Assembly: GCA_039925145.1 (NCBI GenBank)
Contig: JBDSZL010000018.1
Coordinates: 1 to 64,000 of the forward strand
DNA: 64,000 nt
DNA from: JBDSZL01 sp039925145
GTDB taxonomy: Bacteria; Acidobacteriota; Vicinamibacteria; Vicinamibacterales; SCN-69-37
Direction of reading: 5' to 3'
Shown: positions 9,781 through 18,953 of the stretch, in pieces
Numbering within the stretch: position 1 is the stretch's first letter
How the letters are laid out: every line of letters begins with the position of its first letter
The notes under the pieces: model-generated
What the model was told of the DNA's origin: nothing
What the model saw: the letters and a program-made list of their open reading frames with translations, nothing else
Database searches by the model: none
Position numbers and translations under genes: made by a program

Positions 9781-10743
9781 ATGCACTACACCGTACGACA
9801 CCTGACACGGTTCGTTTACACGTCGCCCGTGTGTGAGAGCGTCATGGAGCTGCGCATGCAGCCGCTCGACGTCGACCGCCAGCGCTGCCTGAATTTCTCG
9901 GTCAACGTGTCGCAGCGTGCGCGCGTCTTCGCGTACCGCGATTACCGCGGGAATGCGGTGCACTACTTCGACATTCCAGGCCAGCACAGCCGGCTCGACG
10001 TGTCGGTCGAGTCGTCGGTGGACATCGCCCTGCCTCCGGTGCTGCCGGCCGCGCTGCCGATGGACGCCTGGGACGAGGTCGACGCGGTCGCCGCCTCCGA
10101 CGATCAACTGGCCTGGCTCGCATCGGGGCCTTTCACGGCGCCGACGCTAGAGCTCGCCGCCTTCGCGGCCGTCATTGGGCTCGATCGCTCTCTCGATCCG
10201 CTGACGACGCTGCGCACCCTGACGTCGACCATCTACGCGCAGTTCGCCTACATGCAGCAGACCACGCAGGTCGACTCGCAGATCGACGACGCGTTGCGGG
10301 CGCGGGCCGGCGTGTGTCAGGACTTCTCGCACATCATGCTGGCGCTGGTGCGGGGACTCGGCATTCCCAGCCGGTATGTGAGCGGCTATATCGCGCCGCA
10401 GGAACATCCCACCGACCGTGCGGCGGACAACGCGACGCACGCCTGGATGGAGGCACTGCTGCCGTCGATCGGCTGGGTGGGCTTCGACCCGACAAATGAC
10501 ACGATCGTCGGTGACGGGCACATTGCAGTCGCCATCGGGCGCGACTACAGCGACGTGCCGCCGACGCGAGGCGTGTTCAAGGGCGCCGCCGGGAGTGAAC
10601 TCAGCGTGGCCGTTGCCGTGACGCCCAACGCGCGTGCAGTCCCGCGGCGCGATCTGTCGCCAAGCGTCAGTTGGATCGTGCCGCCCCCGACACCCGCCGA
10701 CGAGGACGAGGCGTATCGGCAGCAGCAACAACAACAACAGTAG
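9781..10743 (+). CDS. Transglutaminase-like cysteine protease with polyglutamine tail
   Basis: The 320-aa product has the N-terminal beta domain of bacterial transglutaminases (MHYTVRHLTRFVYTSPV) and the catalytic core. GVCQDFSHIMLALVRGLG contains the Cys, THAWMEALLPSIGW the His and FDPTND the Asp. It is third in the ATP-grasp/alpha-E/transglutaminase block and may cleave or transfer peptides made by the ATP-grasp. AGGAGG at 9769-9774 supports the ATG at 9781. The protein ends in seven glutamines encoded by CAG/CAA repeats, an odd tail. Confidence 0.92.
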   Translation: MHYTVRHLTRFVYTSPVCESVMELRMQPLDVDRQRCLNFSVNVSQRARVFAYRDYRGNAVHYFDIPGQHSRLDVSVESSVDIALPPVLPAALPMDAWDEVDAVAASDDQLAWLASGPFTAPTLELAAFAAVIGLDRSLDPLTTLRTLTSTIYAQFAYMQQTTQVDSQIDDALRARAGVCQDFSHIMLALVRGLGIPSRYVSGYIAPQEHPTDRAADNATHAWMEALLPSIGWVGFDPTNDTIVGDGHIAVAIGRDYSDVPPTRGVFKGAAGSELSVAVAVTPNARAVPRRDLSPSVSWIVPPPTPADEDEAYRQQQQQQQ

Positions 10744-10979
10744 GTAGGCCCAACCCACAGCTCGGACGTCAGGCACGATCGGCGCGAGTACGACCGCCGG
10801 CAAAATCTCCATTGCTCGCCGGGCCCACGACGCCCCGTCCGCGCCATGTCTACTTGCTTCCGCACGCCGCTCCACACCCGCGGCGCTCGGGGCGCGATCG
10901 CGTTTGAATGGCGCGCCCAATCGAGTGTAGAGTCCACTGTGTTCGAGGCGACACAATCGACAATCAATTGCGACAGAGG

Positions 10980-12026
10980 ATGAGAACTGTGCGTAACCGC
11001 GTCATGGCAGGGACTTTCGGAGCCATCGTCTGCTTGTGGGCAGGTGGTCAGGTGCTCGTCGGTCAGCGGCAGATGCCGCCAGCTTGGCCGTACGGGCAGC
11101 CACAGTTGGCCCCAGGCGTCGTGCCGCCGCAGGCACCGCCACAGCGCACGCCAGCGGCGACGCCCGCGGCCGCCCCCAATCCGAATGCTCCTCCTCCGGT
11201 ATTGCGACAGGCCGAAGGGTCGAAGTTTCAGTTCGCGCAGCAGCAGATTGGCGATAACTACGGTCCGGCAGACTGGTTTCCCGAAGACCACCCGCCCATG
11301 CCAGACATCGTCGCCCACGGCCGGCCGGGCGTGGTCCGGGCCTGCGGGCTGTGCCACCTGCCAACCGGCCGAGGGCGCCCAGAGAACGCCCCGGTCCAGG
11401 GGCTGCCGCACGACTACATCGTCCAGCAGTTGCGTGACTTCAAACAGGGCGTGCGCCACAGCGCCGACCCGCGCAAAGCGAACACCGGCGAGATGGAAAA
11501 CATCGCCAAGGCGTTGACCGAGCAGGAAATCGAGCAGGTCGCCACGTACTTTTCATCGATCAAAGTCCCCAAATACGTGCGCGTGGTCGAAACCGACGCC
11601 GTGCCCACGATGCGGATCATGGGCGAGATCTACTTTCCGACCGACGATGGCCAGAAGGAGCCGATCGGCGTGCGCATCATCGAGACGCCGGAAAACGTGG
11701 CGCAGACGCAGCTGCGCAACCCGCGTTCGGGATTCATTGCGTACGCCCCGGTGGGCAGCGTGAAACGCGGCGAGGCCCTGGCCACGTCGGGAGGCAACGG
11801 CAAGACGATCGCCTGCAGCACCTGCCACGGCCCGGAGCTGAAGGGCGTCGGCCCGATCCCCACCCTGGCGGGCCGCTCACCGAGTTATCTCGCGCGCCAG
11901 ATGTATGACATCAAGCTCGGCACCCGCAACGGCGCGATGGCAGCGCTGATGAAGCCGGTCGTCACCAACCTCACCGACAGCGACATCGTCGATCTCATCG
12001 CCTACGTCTCTTCGTTGACGCCCTAG
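10980..12026 (+). CDS. Secreted dihaem cytochrome c
   Basis: The 348-aa product has a signal segment (MAGTFGAIVCLWAGGQVLVG), a Pro/Ala-rich spacer and two c-type haem domains. The first has ACGLCHLPTGRG, with Met ligands probable in GEMENIAKAL. The second has ACSTCHGPELKGVG, followed by GRSPSYLARQMYDIKLG and a Met at AALMKPVV. The pattern resembles the cytochrome c4/c553 family, periplasmic electron carriers. The start is uncertain. ATG 10980 has AGAGG too close, GTG 10989 has better spacing, and ATG 11004 is also possible. Confidence 0.85.
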   Translation: MRTVRNRVMAGTFGAIVCLWAGGQVLVGQRQMPPAWPYGQPQLAPGVVPPQAPPQRTPAATPAAAPNPNAPPPVLRQAEGSKFQFAQQQIGDNYGPADWFPEDHPPMPDIVAHGRPGVVRACGLCHLPTGRGRPENAPVQGLPHDYIVQQLRDFKQGVRHSADPRKANTGEMENIAKALTEQEIEQVATYFSSIKVPKYVRVVETDAVPTMRIMGEIYFPTDDGQKEPIGVRIIETPENVAQTQLRNPRSGFIAYAPVGSVKRGEALATSGGNGKTIACSTCHGPELKGVGPIPTLAGRSPSYLARQMYDIKLGTRNGAMAALMKPVVTNLTDSDIVDLIAYVSSLTP

Positions 12027-12092
12027 ACGGACGTCACAGCATCGAGGGCCGCCCTGTTGTCACCAGCCGGGCGGTGTCTTTTGGGGGAACAC

Positions 12093-13517
12093 GTGGCGGT
12101 GCCACGTTCGTCCAATGAACTAACCGTGCGCATCCGATCTTCCCGAATCTGGCTGTTCCTACTGGTCTTGCTGCTGGCCGCCGCAGCTGTGACCATAATG
12201 ACCCGGCCGCCCGAGCCGGTGGTCGCCCGGAACGTCCGACCGCAGCCGCAGGCTGTGACCCTCGGCACCCTCACACAAGAAGAGCTGTTCGACCCCGAGA
12301 GAATGTGGACGGCCCAGCTGACGCTGACCACCGATCAGTGGAACAGGATGCAGCCGACCTTCGGCGGAGCCGCACGGAGCTCTGGTGATGACTGGCTTCA
12401 GAGTGCAAAGGGTGGCCGAAACGGGTGGGGCACGGTGCTCGGTGTCGAATTCGCCTACGTTCATGTCGATCTGGAGTTCGAGGGGACGCGTCTGCCAGAC
12501 GTGGCGGTTCGATTCAAGGGCAACGGCACCTTCACGAATTCCGGTGGGAAGCCGGCGAAGAACTCCCTCAAGATCGATCTGAACAAGTTCGTCAAAGGAC
12601 AGACCATCGCCGGCGTCTCCACGCTGAATTTTCACAACAACGTGACCGACGAGGGGCTGCTCAACGAGACCGTCGCGTTCCGGCTGTTTCGAGAGGCTGA
12701 GGTTCCGGCGCCGCGAACATCGTGGGTGCGGGTCTTTCTCTCGGTTCAGGGCCGCTACGACCGACAGTATCTGGGCTTGTACTCACTGGTCGAAAACGTC
12801 GACACGCACTTCCTGAACAGCCGGTCGGCGGACAAAGCTGGCGCGATTCTGAAGCCCTCCACCCGCAATCCGTTTCTGGATCGCGGTGACAGCTGGAGCG
12901 CGGCATACCAGCAGACCTACGACCCGAAGACGGATCTGACGTCGGCCGAGCAGCGCCGAGTCATCGAGTTCTCACAATTCGTTTCCACGGCGAGTGATAG
13001 TGACTTCGAGGCGCGCATTGGCCAGTTCATCGATATCGATGAGTTCGCGCGCTACTTCGCCGTGGTCCTGTGGCTGGCCGATCTGGACGGCATGCTGGAA
13101 CGCGGACAGAACTACTACGTCCACATGCCGCCAGGCAATGGACCGTTCGCGTTCATCCCCTGGGACCAGGATCGAACGTTCGGCACCTGGGCCAAAATCG
13201 AACCGGGCCGCTACGACACGCTGTCGATCGATCCCCCGTGGGGGTCATCGGTACGAGTGCGTTTTCTGGAGCGCATGAATGGCGTGCCCGCGTTTCGCAA
13301 TGCTTACCGGTCGCGTCTGCATGAGTTCACCCAGACCATTCTCACAGCCGACTCCATCGCGCCCTTCATGACGACAGTGGCCCGAGTGATTCGGCCGGCG
13401 GTCGTGGACGAGCCGTCGCGCCTGGCCAGATTTGACCGATCAGCCGCTGGTCAGGAGGGGATTCTGCCGTTTGCCAAGCTGCGCACCGCCTCGGTGGCGG
13501 AGCAGTTGGCTCGCTAA
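12093..13517 (+). CDS. CotH-family protein kinase-like protein, membrane anchored
   Basis: The product of about 474 aa has one N-terminal membrane segment (IWLFLLVLLLAAAAVTIM) and a CotH domain. Features seen are VAVRFKGNGTF and AKNSLKIDLNKF (Lys region), VSTLNFHNNVTDEGLLNE, YLGLYSLVENVDTHFL and FAFIPWDQDRTFG (metal Asp). CotH proteins are atypical protein kinases, first known from spore coats and also found in non-sporulating bacteria. The frame begins at a TTG (12057). GTG 12093, preceded by GGGGGAAC, is chosen, and GTG 12126 is possible. Confidence 0.85.
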   Translation: MAVPRSSNELTVRIRSSRIWLFLLVLLLAAAAVTIMTRPPEPVVARNVRPQPQAVTLGTLTQEELFDPERMWTAQLTLTTDQWNRMQPTFGGAARSSGDDWLQSAKGGRNGWGTVLGVEFAYVHVDLEFEGTRLPDVAVRFKGNGTFTNSGGKPAKNSLKIDLNKFVKGQTIAGVSTLNFHNNVTDEGLLNETVAFRLFREAEVPAPRTSWVRVFLSVQGRYDRQYLGLYSLVENVDTHFLNSRSADKAGAILKPSTRNPFLDRGDSWSAAYQQTYDPKTDLTSAEQRRVIEFSQFVSTASDSDFEARIGQFIDIDEFARYFAVVLWLADLDGMLERGQNYYVHMPPGNGPFAFIPWDQDRTFGTWAKIEPGRYDTLSIDPPWGSSVRVRFLERMNGVPAFRNAYRSRLHEFTQTILTADSIAPFMTTVARVIRPAVVDEPSRLARFDRSAAGQEGILPFAKLRTASVAEQLAR

Positions 13518-13536
13518 CGCTGGCGCGCCGCCCTGG

Positions 13537-14187
13537 CTAATTGGGAATAGCATCGGGGATGTAGTCCGCGACGATGTGCGCGTGGCTATCGAACAGCACC
13601 ATCCAGTGGCCGACGAAGCGATATTCGAGATCCTCGGCAAGTTCCGGTAACGTCTGCAGGACCTGCGGAGGCACGCTCGTGAGCGGAACGCTGTCGGGGT
13701 AGCGGCTGTTCACCCTCAGCTTCAGCGAGGAGGCGTTCACGGTGTTTTCATCCATGATCGAGGACTTGAGCTGCTTGCCGTCTGGGCCCTCGAACACGCT
13801 GACAAGCAGGCGCTTAATCACGGGCGTCGCTTCGGGCGTGAAGAGGTCGCCCTGTTTCGCCGTTGCCCTCGCCTCGCGCATCTTCTTTTCGAATCTGCGC
13901 TGGCTCTGGTCCAACTGCTCTGGTGTGGCATCCTTCGGGAGCTTCGGCAGAGCGGCTTCGATACGCTGGTGCAGCTCCACGTAATCCCTCAGCCTGTCGT
14001 TCATCGTCGCGAGCGCCTGTGCATCGGCGGGGGTGAGGGGACCCACGACGCGTTCTGTGGCGGGCGCTGACACCGGCGATGCCGTGGTGGCTGGGGGCGG
14101 AGGTGGCGTGTCGTTGCCCCTGCAACCGGCGGCGGACAACGTGACGATAGAGAGAACGGTAATGGAGAAGTGCCGTGTTGTCGGCAT
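13537..14187 (-). CDS. Lipoprotein of an unnamed family, paralogue of the 26607 gene
   Basis: The 216-aa product has a signal peptide with lipobox LSAAGC and a Pro-rich linker. A helical segment follows (MNDRLRDYVELHQRIEAAL), then KQGDLFTPEATPVIKRLL, GPDGKQLKSSIMDEN, VNSRYPDSVPL and LEYRFVGHWMVLFDSHAH with the end DYIPDAIPN. The same blocks occur in the product of 26607-27227, so this is a small family with two members here. I do not recognise a named domain. It lies tail-to-tail with the CotH gene. Confidence 0.8.
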   Translation of the reverse strand: MPTTRHFSITVLSIVTLSAAGCRGNDTPPPPPATTASPVSAPATERVVGPLTPADAQALATMNDRLRDYVELHQRIEAALPKLPKDATPEQLDQSQRRFEKKMREARATAKQGDLFTPEATPVIKRLLVSVFEGPDGKQLKSSIMDENTVNASSLKLRVNSRYPDSVPLTSVPPQVLQTLPELAEDLEYRFVGHWMVLFDSHAHIVADYIPDAIPN

Positions 14188-14357
14188 ACGTGCTCCTCAG
14201 AAGACCAGCGCCAACGACGCGGCCCGCATCCATGACTTCGAGGCCACAGACCTCGATGCTACACTGCCGCGATGACAAACAGGCCAGCGATTTCGGCCGC
14301 GAGGGCATGCCGTCGCCACACGATAGCCGCGGGGCGCGGTAACCGAACGAAGTGCCC

Positions 14358-14993
14358 ATGCCTCATCGCATACTCCTGATCGGAGCGACGGGTCAGCTCG
14401 GTCGGCAAATCCTGGCACAGGCCCTCGAGCAGCGCCACATGGTGACAGCTCTGGCGCGGCGCCCCGAGGTGCTGACGGTGGATCACCCGTTGCTGACCAG
14501 AGCCGCTGCTGATGTCGTCACGGATCCGGGCGGGCTCACGCGCCTTCTTCCCGGCCACGATGTGGTCATCAGCGCGCTCGGTCGCGGCCTGCAGCTGCGC
14601 TCCGGGAACCTGCTGGCTCGTGCCACGCCAATCATCGTGGACGCGATGCAGCGCGCGGGGATCGGTCGGCTGGTCTTTGTCTCGGCGTTTGGCGTCGGCA
14701 ACACCGCACCGGATGCGCCGTGGCTGCAAAGGCTGATGTTCCGCTCGATGCTCCGCAACATCTACGCCGACAAAGCCATTGCGGAGTCCGTCGTGATGCG
14801 CAGTTCGCTGAAGTGGACGATTATGGCGCCGACCATGTTGACGAACCGCGCCGGGGTGGGCCGCTACAGGATCTCATCCGGGACGCCTCCAGCCGGCCCG
14901 TGGCGTCTGTCACGCGCCGATGCGGCGAGCGCGGTGCTTGCCTGCCTGGACGATCCCACAGCGATCGGGCAGCGTCTTACCGTTGGGCCTTGA
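14358..14993 (+). CDS. NmrA/SDR-like NAD(P)-binding protein
   Basis: The 211-aa product starts with a Rossmann NAD(P)-binding motif (RILLIGATGQLGRQILAQAL) and carries ALARRPE, GHDVVISALGRG, GIGRLVFVSAFGVG and a late SRADAASAVLACLDDP. These fit the atypical short-chain dehydrogenase group that includes NmrA and NAD(P)H-binding YwnB proteins; enzymatic activity is not certain. A GTG two codons upstream (14352) is an alternative start. No strong ribosome binding site is visible. Confidence 0.85.
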   Translation: MPHRILLIGATGQLGRQILAQALEQRHMVTALARRPEVLTVDHPLLTRAAADVVTDPGGLTRLLPGHDVVISALGRGLQLRSGNLLARATPIIVDAMQRAGIGRLVFVSAFGVGNTAPDAPWLQRLMFRSMLRNIYADKAIAESVVMRSSLKWTIMAPTMLTNRAGVGRYRISSGTPPAGPWRLSRADAASAVLACLDDPTAIGQRLTVGP

Positions 14994-15210
14994 ATCACCG
15001 CGTGGGCGCGGGCTCCTCGTTTGCGACCCACGAGCCGCAACGGTGAAGACATCTGCTGATTTAAGTCCCCGTGGGCGGAGACATTTGGCTTACAAACGTG
15101 TGCGTGGTGCCGTAAACCTCAGAGCGGCAGACTAGTTACGCAAAGCCCTCCTCCTGGTATCGAAGTTGCGGAAGAGACGGTCACCCCCGTTCTCGAGGAG
15201 GAGAACAGAA

Positions 15211-15573
15211 ATGACATCCGAAAGTACGACGTTCGAGACCACGATTTGGCAATCGCTGCGGCACCTGTGGTGTCATCATCGCCGTACGATCATCACGCCC
15301 AAGACCGAGGCGATGCCCGCACACGTGGTCTGTCAGGCGTGCGGGTGGCGCGAGCCCCTGCTGGCTACCGCTCCGAAGGCCACGCGGACATGGGATTCCA
15401 CGCGCGACGAAGCTCGCTATGTTCGTGACAAGAAGCGGCGCGTGGCCGCGGAAGAACAGCGGCAGGTCGCGGTCGCCCAACTGTCGACACCCACGCAGAA
15501 GGTCGTTCGGAGGCGTCGCGCTGGCCGTGCCAATGTGCTCGAGATGAACCGGGCCGTCGGCGGGACGCGGTAG
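15211..15573 (+). CDS. Small Cys/His-containing basic protein
   Basis: The 120-aa product has a clear ribosome binding site (GAGGAGGAGAA) before the ATG. Near the N-terminus it has a Trp-Cys-His-His group (LWCHHRR), then VVCQACGWREP, which could form a one-zinc site. The C-terminal half is highly basic (RRRRAGRANV). I do not recognise a domain. It may bind nucleic acid, but that is only inferred from charge. Confidence 0.7.
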   Translation: MTSESTTFETTIWQSLRHLWCHHRRTIITPKTEAMPAHVVCQACGWREPLLATAPKATRTWDSTRDEARYVRDKKRRVAAEEQRQVAVAQLSTPTQKVVRRRRAGRANVLEMNRAVGGTR

Positions 15574-15720
15574 GTCAGATCCGAGATTCTCCTCGACCGC
15601 CCGCAGCAGCCGGTCTCTTAGGGAAGGCCTGCGGGCGGAGATCTCCACAGGGCGTATCCGATTCGTCACATCACCGGCCGGACCGCCTGGGCGAGAACCG
15701 TCAGGCGTGGGGCCCGGTTG

Positions 15721-16752
15721 TCAGGGACACAGCACGATCTTTCCCAGGCCGGGCTCGTGATGGTAGAGACGATCGAACCATGATGCGCCGTCGGCGAGGG
15801 GTGCCACGGCGGAGATGAGCGGCGCGACCTGAATGATGCCGCGCGCCATCAGGTCGATGCACTGTGGGTACTCACCGCTCGACGCACAGGATCCCTGCAG
15901 GCGAATCTGCCGCGTGACGACATACTGCAACGGCATCTCAATCTGTGGCGCGAGATTACCGACGAGCGTCACGCTGCCGCCCTTCCGCACCGAGGCGATC
16001 GCCGTCCCTACTGGATCGGTATAGCCCACGCACTCGAACGCCAGGTCGGCGCCTCGTCCGGCGGTCATCTCGCGAACAGCCTCGGGGACATTCACAAGCG
16101 TCGGGTTGAGCACATCGGTCGCGCCAATGGTGCGGGCGCGTTGGAGCTTCGAGTCCTCGATATCGACAGCGATAATCCGCGTGCATCCGGCGGCCCTGGC
16201 GGCCTGCAGCGTCACAGATCCAATCATCCCGGCGCCAACGACCACGACGGTGTCGCCCAAATGGACGTCGGTAATCGACACGGCGTGAACGCCGATGGAA
16301 ACAGCTTCGATCAGGGCAGCCTGTTCGTAAGGGAAGTCGTCCGGCAGGCGGTAGACGATGCGTCGCGGGATCGACACGTACTCGGCAAACGCGCCGTGCC
16401 GTTTGAATTCCTTCGGAGCCACGCCGACAACCTGACGATCGTCGCAGAGGTTGACGTCGCCGCGGACGCAGAAGCCACAGCGGCCGCAGTAGACGGTGGA
16501 ATCGAACGTGACCCGATCGCCGGCGACGAGATCGCGCACGGCACTGCCGACACGCGCCACCTCTCCGGCGGCTTCGTGTCCCATGATCAACGGCGGGTGA
16601 CGGCGCCCCGACGATCCGTCGAAGCCGTGCACATCCGAACCACAGATGCCGCACGCGCGCACGCGCACGAGCACATCGTCCGGGCCAACGGCTGGTTCCG
16701 GGACGTCAGTGAGCTCGAGCTTCAGATAATCGGTAAGAACCAGTGCCTGCAT
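15721..16752 (-). CDS. Zinc-dependent alcohol/polyol dehydrogenase
   Basis: The 343-aa product is a complete medium-chain dehydrogenase. Catalytic zinc residues lie in CGICGSDVHG and MGHEAAGEV, the structural zinc loop is CGRCGFCVRGDVNLC, and the NAD site is VVVGAGMIGSV. An acidic IAVDIEDSKL after it favours NAD over NADP. The closest groups are sorbitol, threonine and galactitol-1-phosphate dehydrogenases; the substrate cannot be told from sequence. The gene starts at 16752 and is divergent from the MOSC gene. Confidence 0.92.
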   Translation of the reverse strand: MQALVLTDYLKLELTDVPEPAVGPDDVLVRVRACGICGSDVHGFDGSSGRRHPPLIMGHEAAGEVARVGSAVRDLVAGDRVTFDSTVYCGRCGFCVRGDVNLCDDRQVVGVAPKEFKRHGAFAEYVSIPRRIVYRLPDDFPYEQAALIEAVSIGVHAVSITDVHLGDTVVVVGAGMIGSVTLQAARAAGCTRIIAVDIEDSKLQRARTIGATDVLNPTLVNVPEAVREMTAGRGADLAFECVGYTDPVGTAIASVRKGGSVTLVGNLAPQIEMPLQYVVTRQIRLQGSCASSGEYPQCIDLMARGIIQVAPLISAVAPLADGASWFDRLYHHEPGLGKIVLCP

Positions 16753-16910
16753 TGGCGCATTCTAACGAGACCGGAGGTCCCGTCACAAGCGGCGGGCGCA
16801 AAGCCAGGGGCGGCCATCCGGATGGCGGTCCCGATCGCGTGGTGTCAGACGCCATCGGGCCGGTCGGGTGCGTTCGTGCTGAACCGGGTATGCTGCGCTG
16901 CGGTGACCAC

Positions 16911-17555
16911 GTGAAAATTCTTAATGTTGCCGTCGGCCGGCCCCAACACATCGAGTGGCAGGGCGACCTCGTGCTCACAAGCATCGTCAAGACTGCCGTG
17001 ACGCACCGCGTGTGGGTGAGCCGGACGAACATTCAGGGCGACGAACAGTCCGATCTGACGGTGCACGGCGGGTCGGGCAAAGCCGTCTACGTGTATCCGT
17101 CGGAACACTATTCCGCCTGGCGACATGAACTGTCGATCGACGTCTTACCCTGGGCGTCGTTTGGCGAGAACCTCACGGCCGTCGGCCTGCGCGAAGACGA
17201 GGTCTTCATCGGCGACCGCTACCGCATTGGATCGGCCGAGTTCATCGTCACCCAGCCTCGCCTGCCGTGTTACAAGCTCGCGCTCAAATTCGGGCGCGCG
17301 GATATTGTGCGACGGTTCAGCAAGGCGGATCGCAGCGGTTTCTATCTCGCTGTCGAGCGCGAAGGGGAAATTGGCGTCGACGATGACGTCGTACTCCTCG
17401 AGCGCGACACCCACGCGCTCACGGTGGCGGAGGCATATCGCTTAAAGCTCGGCGGCGGGTCGCGGACGCGACTCGAGGTTGCCGCCACGCACCCCGCGCT
17501 GCCGCCTGGCTGGCGGAGCGCCTTTCAGCGCCGGCTGGACGGCGACGATGCCTGA
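16911..17555 (+). CDS. MOSC domain protein
   Basis: The product of about 214 aa fits the YiiM-like MOSC family. It starts VKILNVAVGRPQHIEW and carries DLTVHGGSGKAVYVYPSEHY, WASFGENLTAVGL and the conserved cysteine in QPRLPCYKLALKFG. MOSC domains handle sulfur bound to the molybdenum cofactor or reduce N-hydroxylated substrates. Family members usually begin at this valine, so GTG 16911 is preferred over ATG 16890; neither has a strong ribosome binding site. Confidence 0.88.
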   Translation: MKILNVAVGRPQHIEWQGDLVLTSIVKTAVTHRVWVSRTNIQGDEQSDLTVHGGSGKAVYVYPSEHYSAWRHELSIDVLPWASFGENLTAVGLREDEVFIGDRYRIGSAEFIVTQPRLPCYKLALKFGRADIVRRFSKADRSGFYLAVEREGEIGVDDDVVLLERDTHALTVAEAYRLKLGGGSRTRLEVAATHPALPPGWRSAFQRRLDGDDA

Positions 17556-17614
17556 GCGGCCGGTTCGCCGACGACTCGACCGCGGTGCCGGGTTTGGCAC
17601 CAGCACGGTCTGAT

Positions 17615-18862
17615 TCAACTGCCGGGAGGAGGTGCGGTCGTCGCGAGCGGGCTCTTGGGCAGCGAGAAGGCTGCTGGGAGGTCAGGCTTGGCAGGATCGA
17701 ACCCGCGGAAGTCAGCGACGATGTGCTTCGCCAGGTCCAGCTTGGCAGCGCGAATTCCTTCGAGCACGCACTTGACGATCTCGTAGCTGCCGTAATCGCT
17801 GTGGTGCGTCCCTTCCTGCATGGTCGCAAACGCGAGGTGCGACGTTTCCGGCCCCAGCGCCTCATAGAAGGTGGCGCTCGACATCTGCAGGTCGATGAGC
17901 GCCACGTTCTTCTCGCGCGCGACTTCACGCACGGCCTGTGTGTAGCCGCGGAACGAGTCGACGATTCGGCGTCCGGCGTCGTCGAAGGTGCGCCGGCTCA
18001 CCGACGTGATCAGCACAGGTGTGGCGCCGTGACGGCGCGTCTCGTCCACAATGCTCCGGAGGGCAGCCGCGTAGGTGGGCAGCGCGTCGCTCTCGGTGCT
18101 CTTCATGTCGTTGTGACCGAACTGGAGGAGCAGGTAATCACCTTTGGTGATGAGACTGAACACCTTCTCGAACCGTCCCGCCGTGAGGGAGCTCGCAATG
18201 GCTTCGCCTGACTCGGCATGGTTGGCGACGGCGACGTCGGGCCGGAGGAAACGCGTGAGCATCTGGCCCCAGCTGTTGAACGGCTCGCGCGGCTGGTCGC
18301 ACATCGTGGAGTCACCGAGCAGATAGACGGTCGGCATTGTGACCTTCTCGATGTCCATGGTCGCGACGCCCGGATGTGCACCGTTAATCTCGATCGTCAG
18401 CCGGTCGTCCCAGGCCCACGCTTCCATTCCTTTCTCACGGTCCTTCAATCGAACCGTTCTGCCGCCGCCCAGGTCGGGGCGGCGCACATTGACGATGAAC
18501 GATCGCGTCGTGAAGGCGCCCGCTTCGGTCTTGACGCCTTCGACCATCAACCGGCGCAATTCCGCATAGATGGTCGTGTCGGTAGATTGCTGGTGATGCC
18601 CCAGCTTCACGGTGACCCGGTAGTTGCCCTCTGAGACGCGGGCTGAGAAAAAGCCTGCGCTGCCGGCCCCGGCCTCGAAGCCGAAGCCGCTTTCCTGGGT
18701 ATATGTCGTATCGGGGAGCACACGTTCGTAGCCCGACGGGTTTTCAGCGCCGAACGAAAACTTCAGGCCTGGTGCTGAGGAGGTGCGCGCGCTGGTCACC
18801 GCCGTCGTCAGGAGCGAGACGCACAGCAGCGCCATTGGTAACCGTGGAAAGAGTCGGATCAC
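17615..18862 (-). CDS. Secreted rhamnogalacturonan acetylesterase-like SGNH hydrolase
   Basis: The product of about 415 aa has a signal peptide (LPMALLCVSLLTTAVTSA), an N-terminal beta domain of about 150 residues seen in pectin-active enzymes, then an SGNH hydrolase. VYLLGDSTMCDQP carries the Ser, NHAESGEA the Gly, LLQFGHNDMK the Asn, and GTHHSDYGSYE the late His region. Rhamnogalacturonan acetylesterases remove acetyl groups from pectin. The start is taken at GTG 18862; the frame extends to 18967 over the end of the permease gene, which is unlikely to be translated. Confidence 0.85.
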   Translation of the reverse strand: MIRLFPRLPMALLCVSLLTTAVTSARTSSAPGLKFSFGAENPSGYERVLPDTTYTQESGFGFEAGAGSAGFFSARVSEGNYRVTVKLGHHQQSTDTTIYAELRRLMVEGVKTEAGAFTTRSFIVNVRRPDLGGGRTVRLKDREKGMEAWAWDDRLTIEINGAHPGVATMDIEKVTMPTVYLLGDSTMCDQPREPFNSWGQMLTRFLRPDVAVANHAESGEAIASSLTAGRFEKVFSLITKGDYLLLQFGHNDMKSTESDALPTYAAALRSIVDETRRHGATPVLITSVSRRTFDDAGRRIVDSFRGYTQAVREVAREKNVALIDLQMSSATFYEALGPETSHLAFATMQEGTHHSDYGSYEIVKCVLEGIRAAKLDLAKHIVADFRGFDPAKPDLPAAFSLPKSPLATTAPPPGS

Positions 18863-18953
18863 ATGAGCCTCGTGACGAGCAGAATAGCACCGCGTGCACG
18901 GCGATCCCTCCGAGCCCATCCGCCGCAATCCGTAACAAAGACCCCTCCTGATT

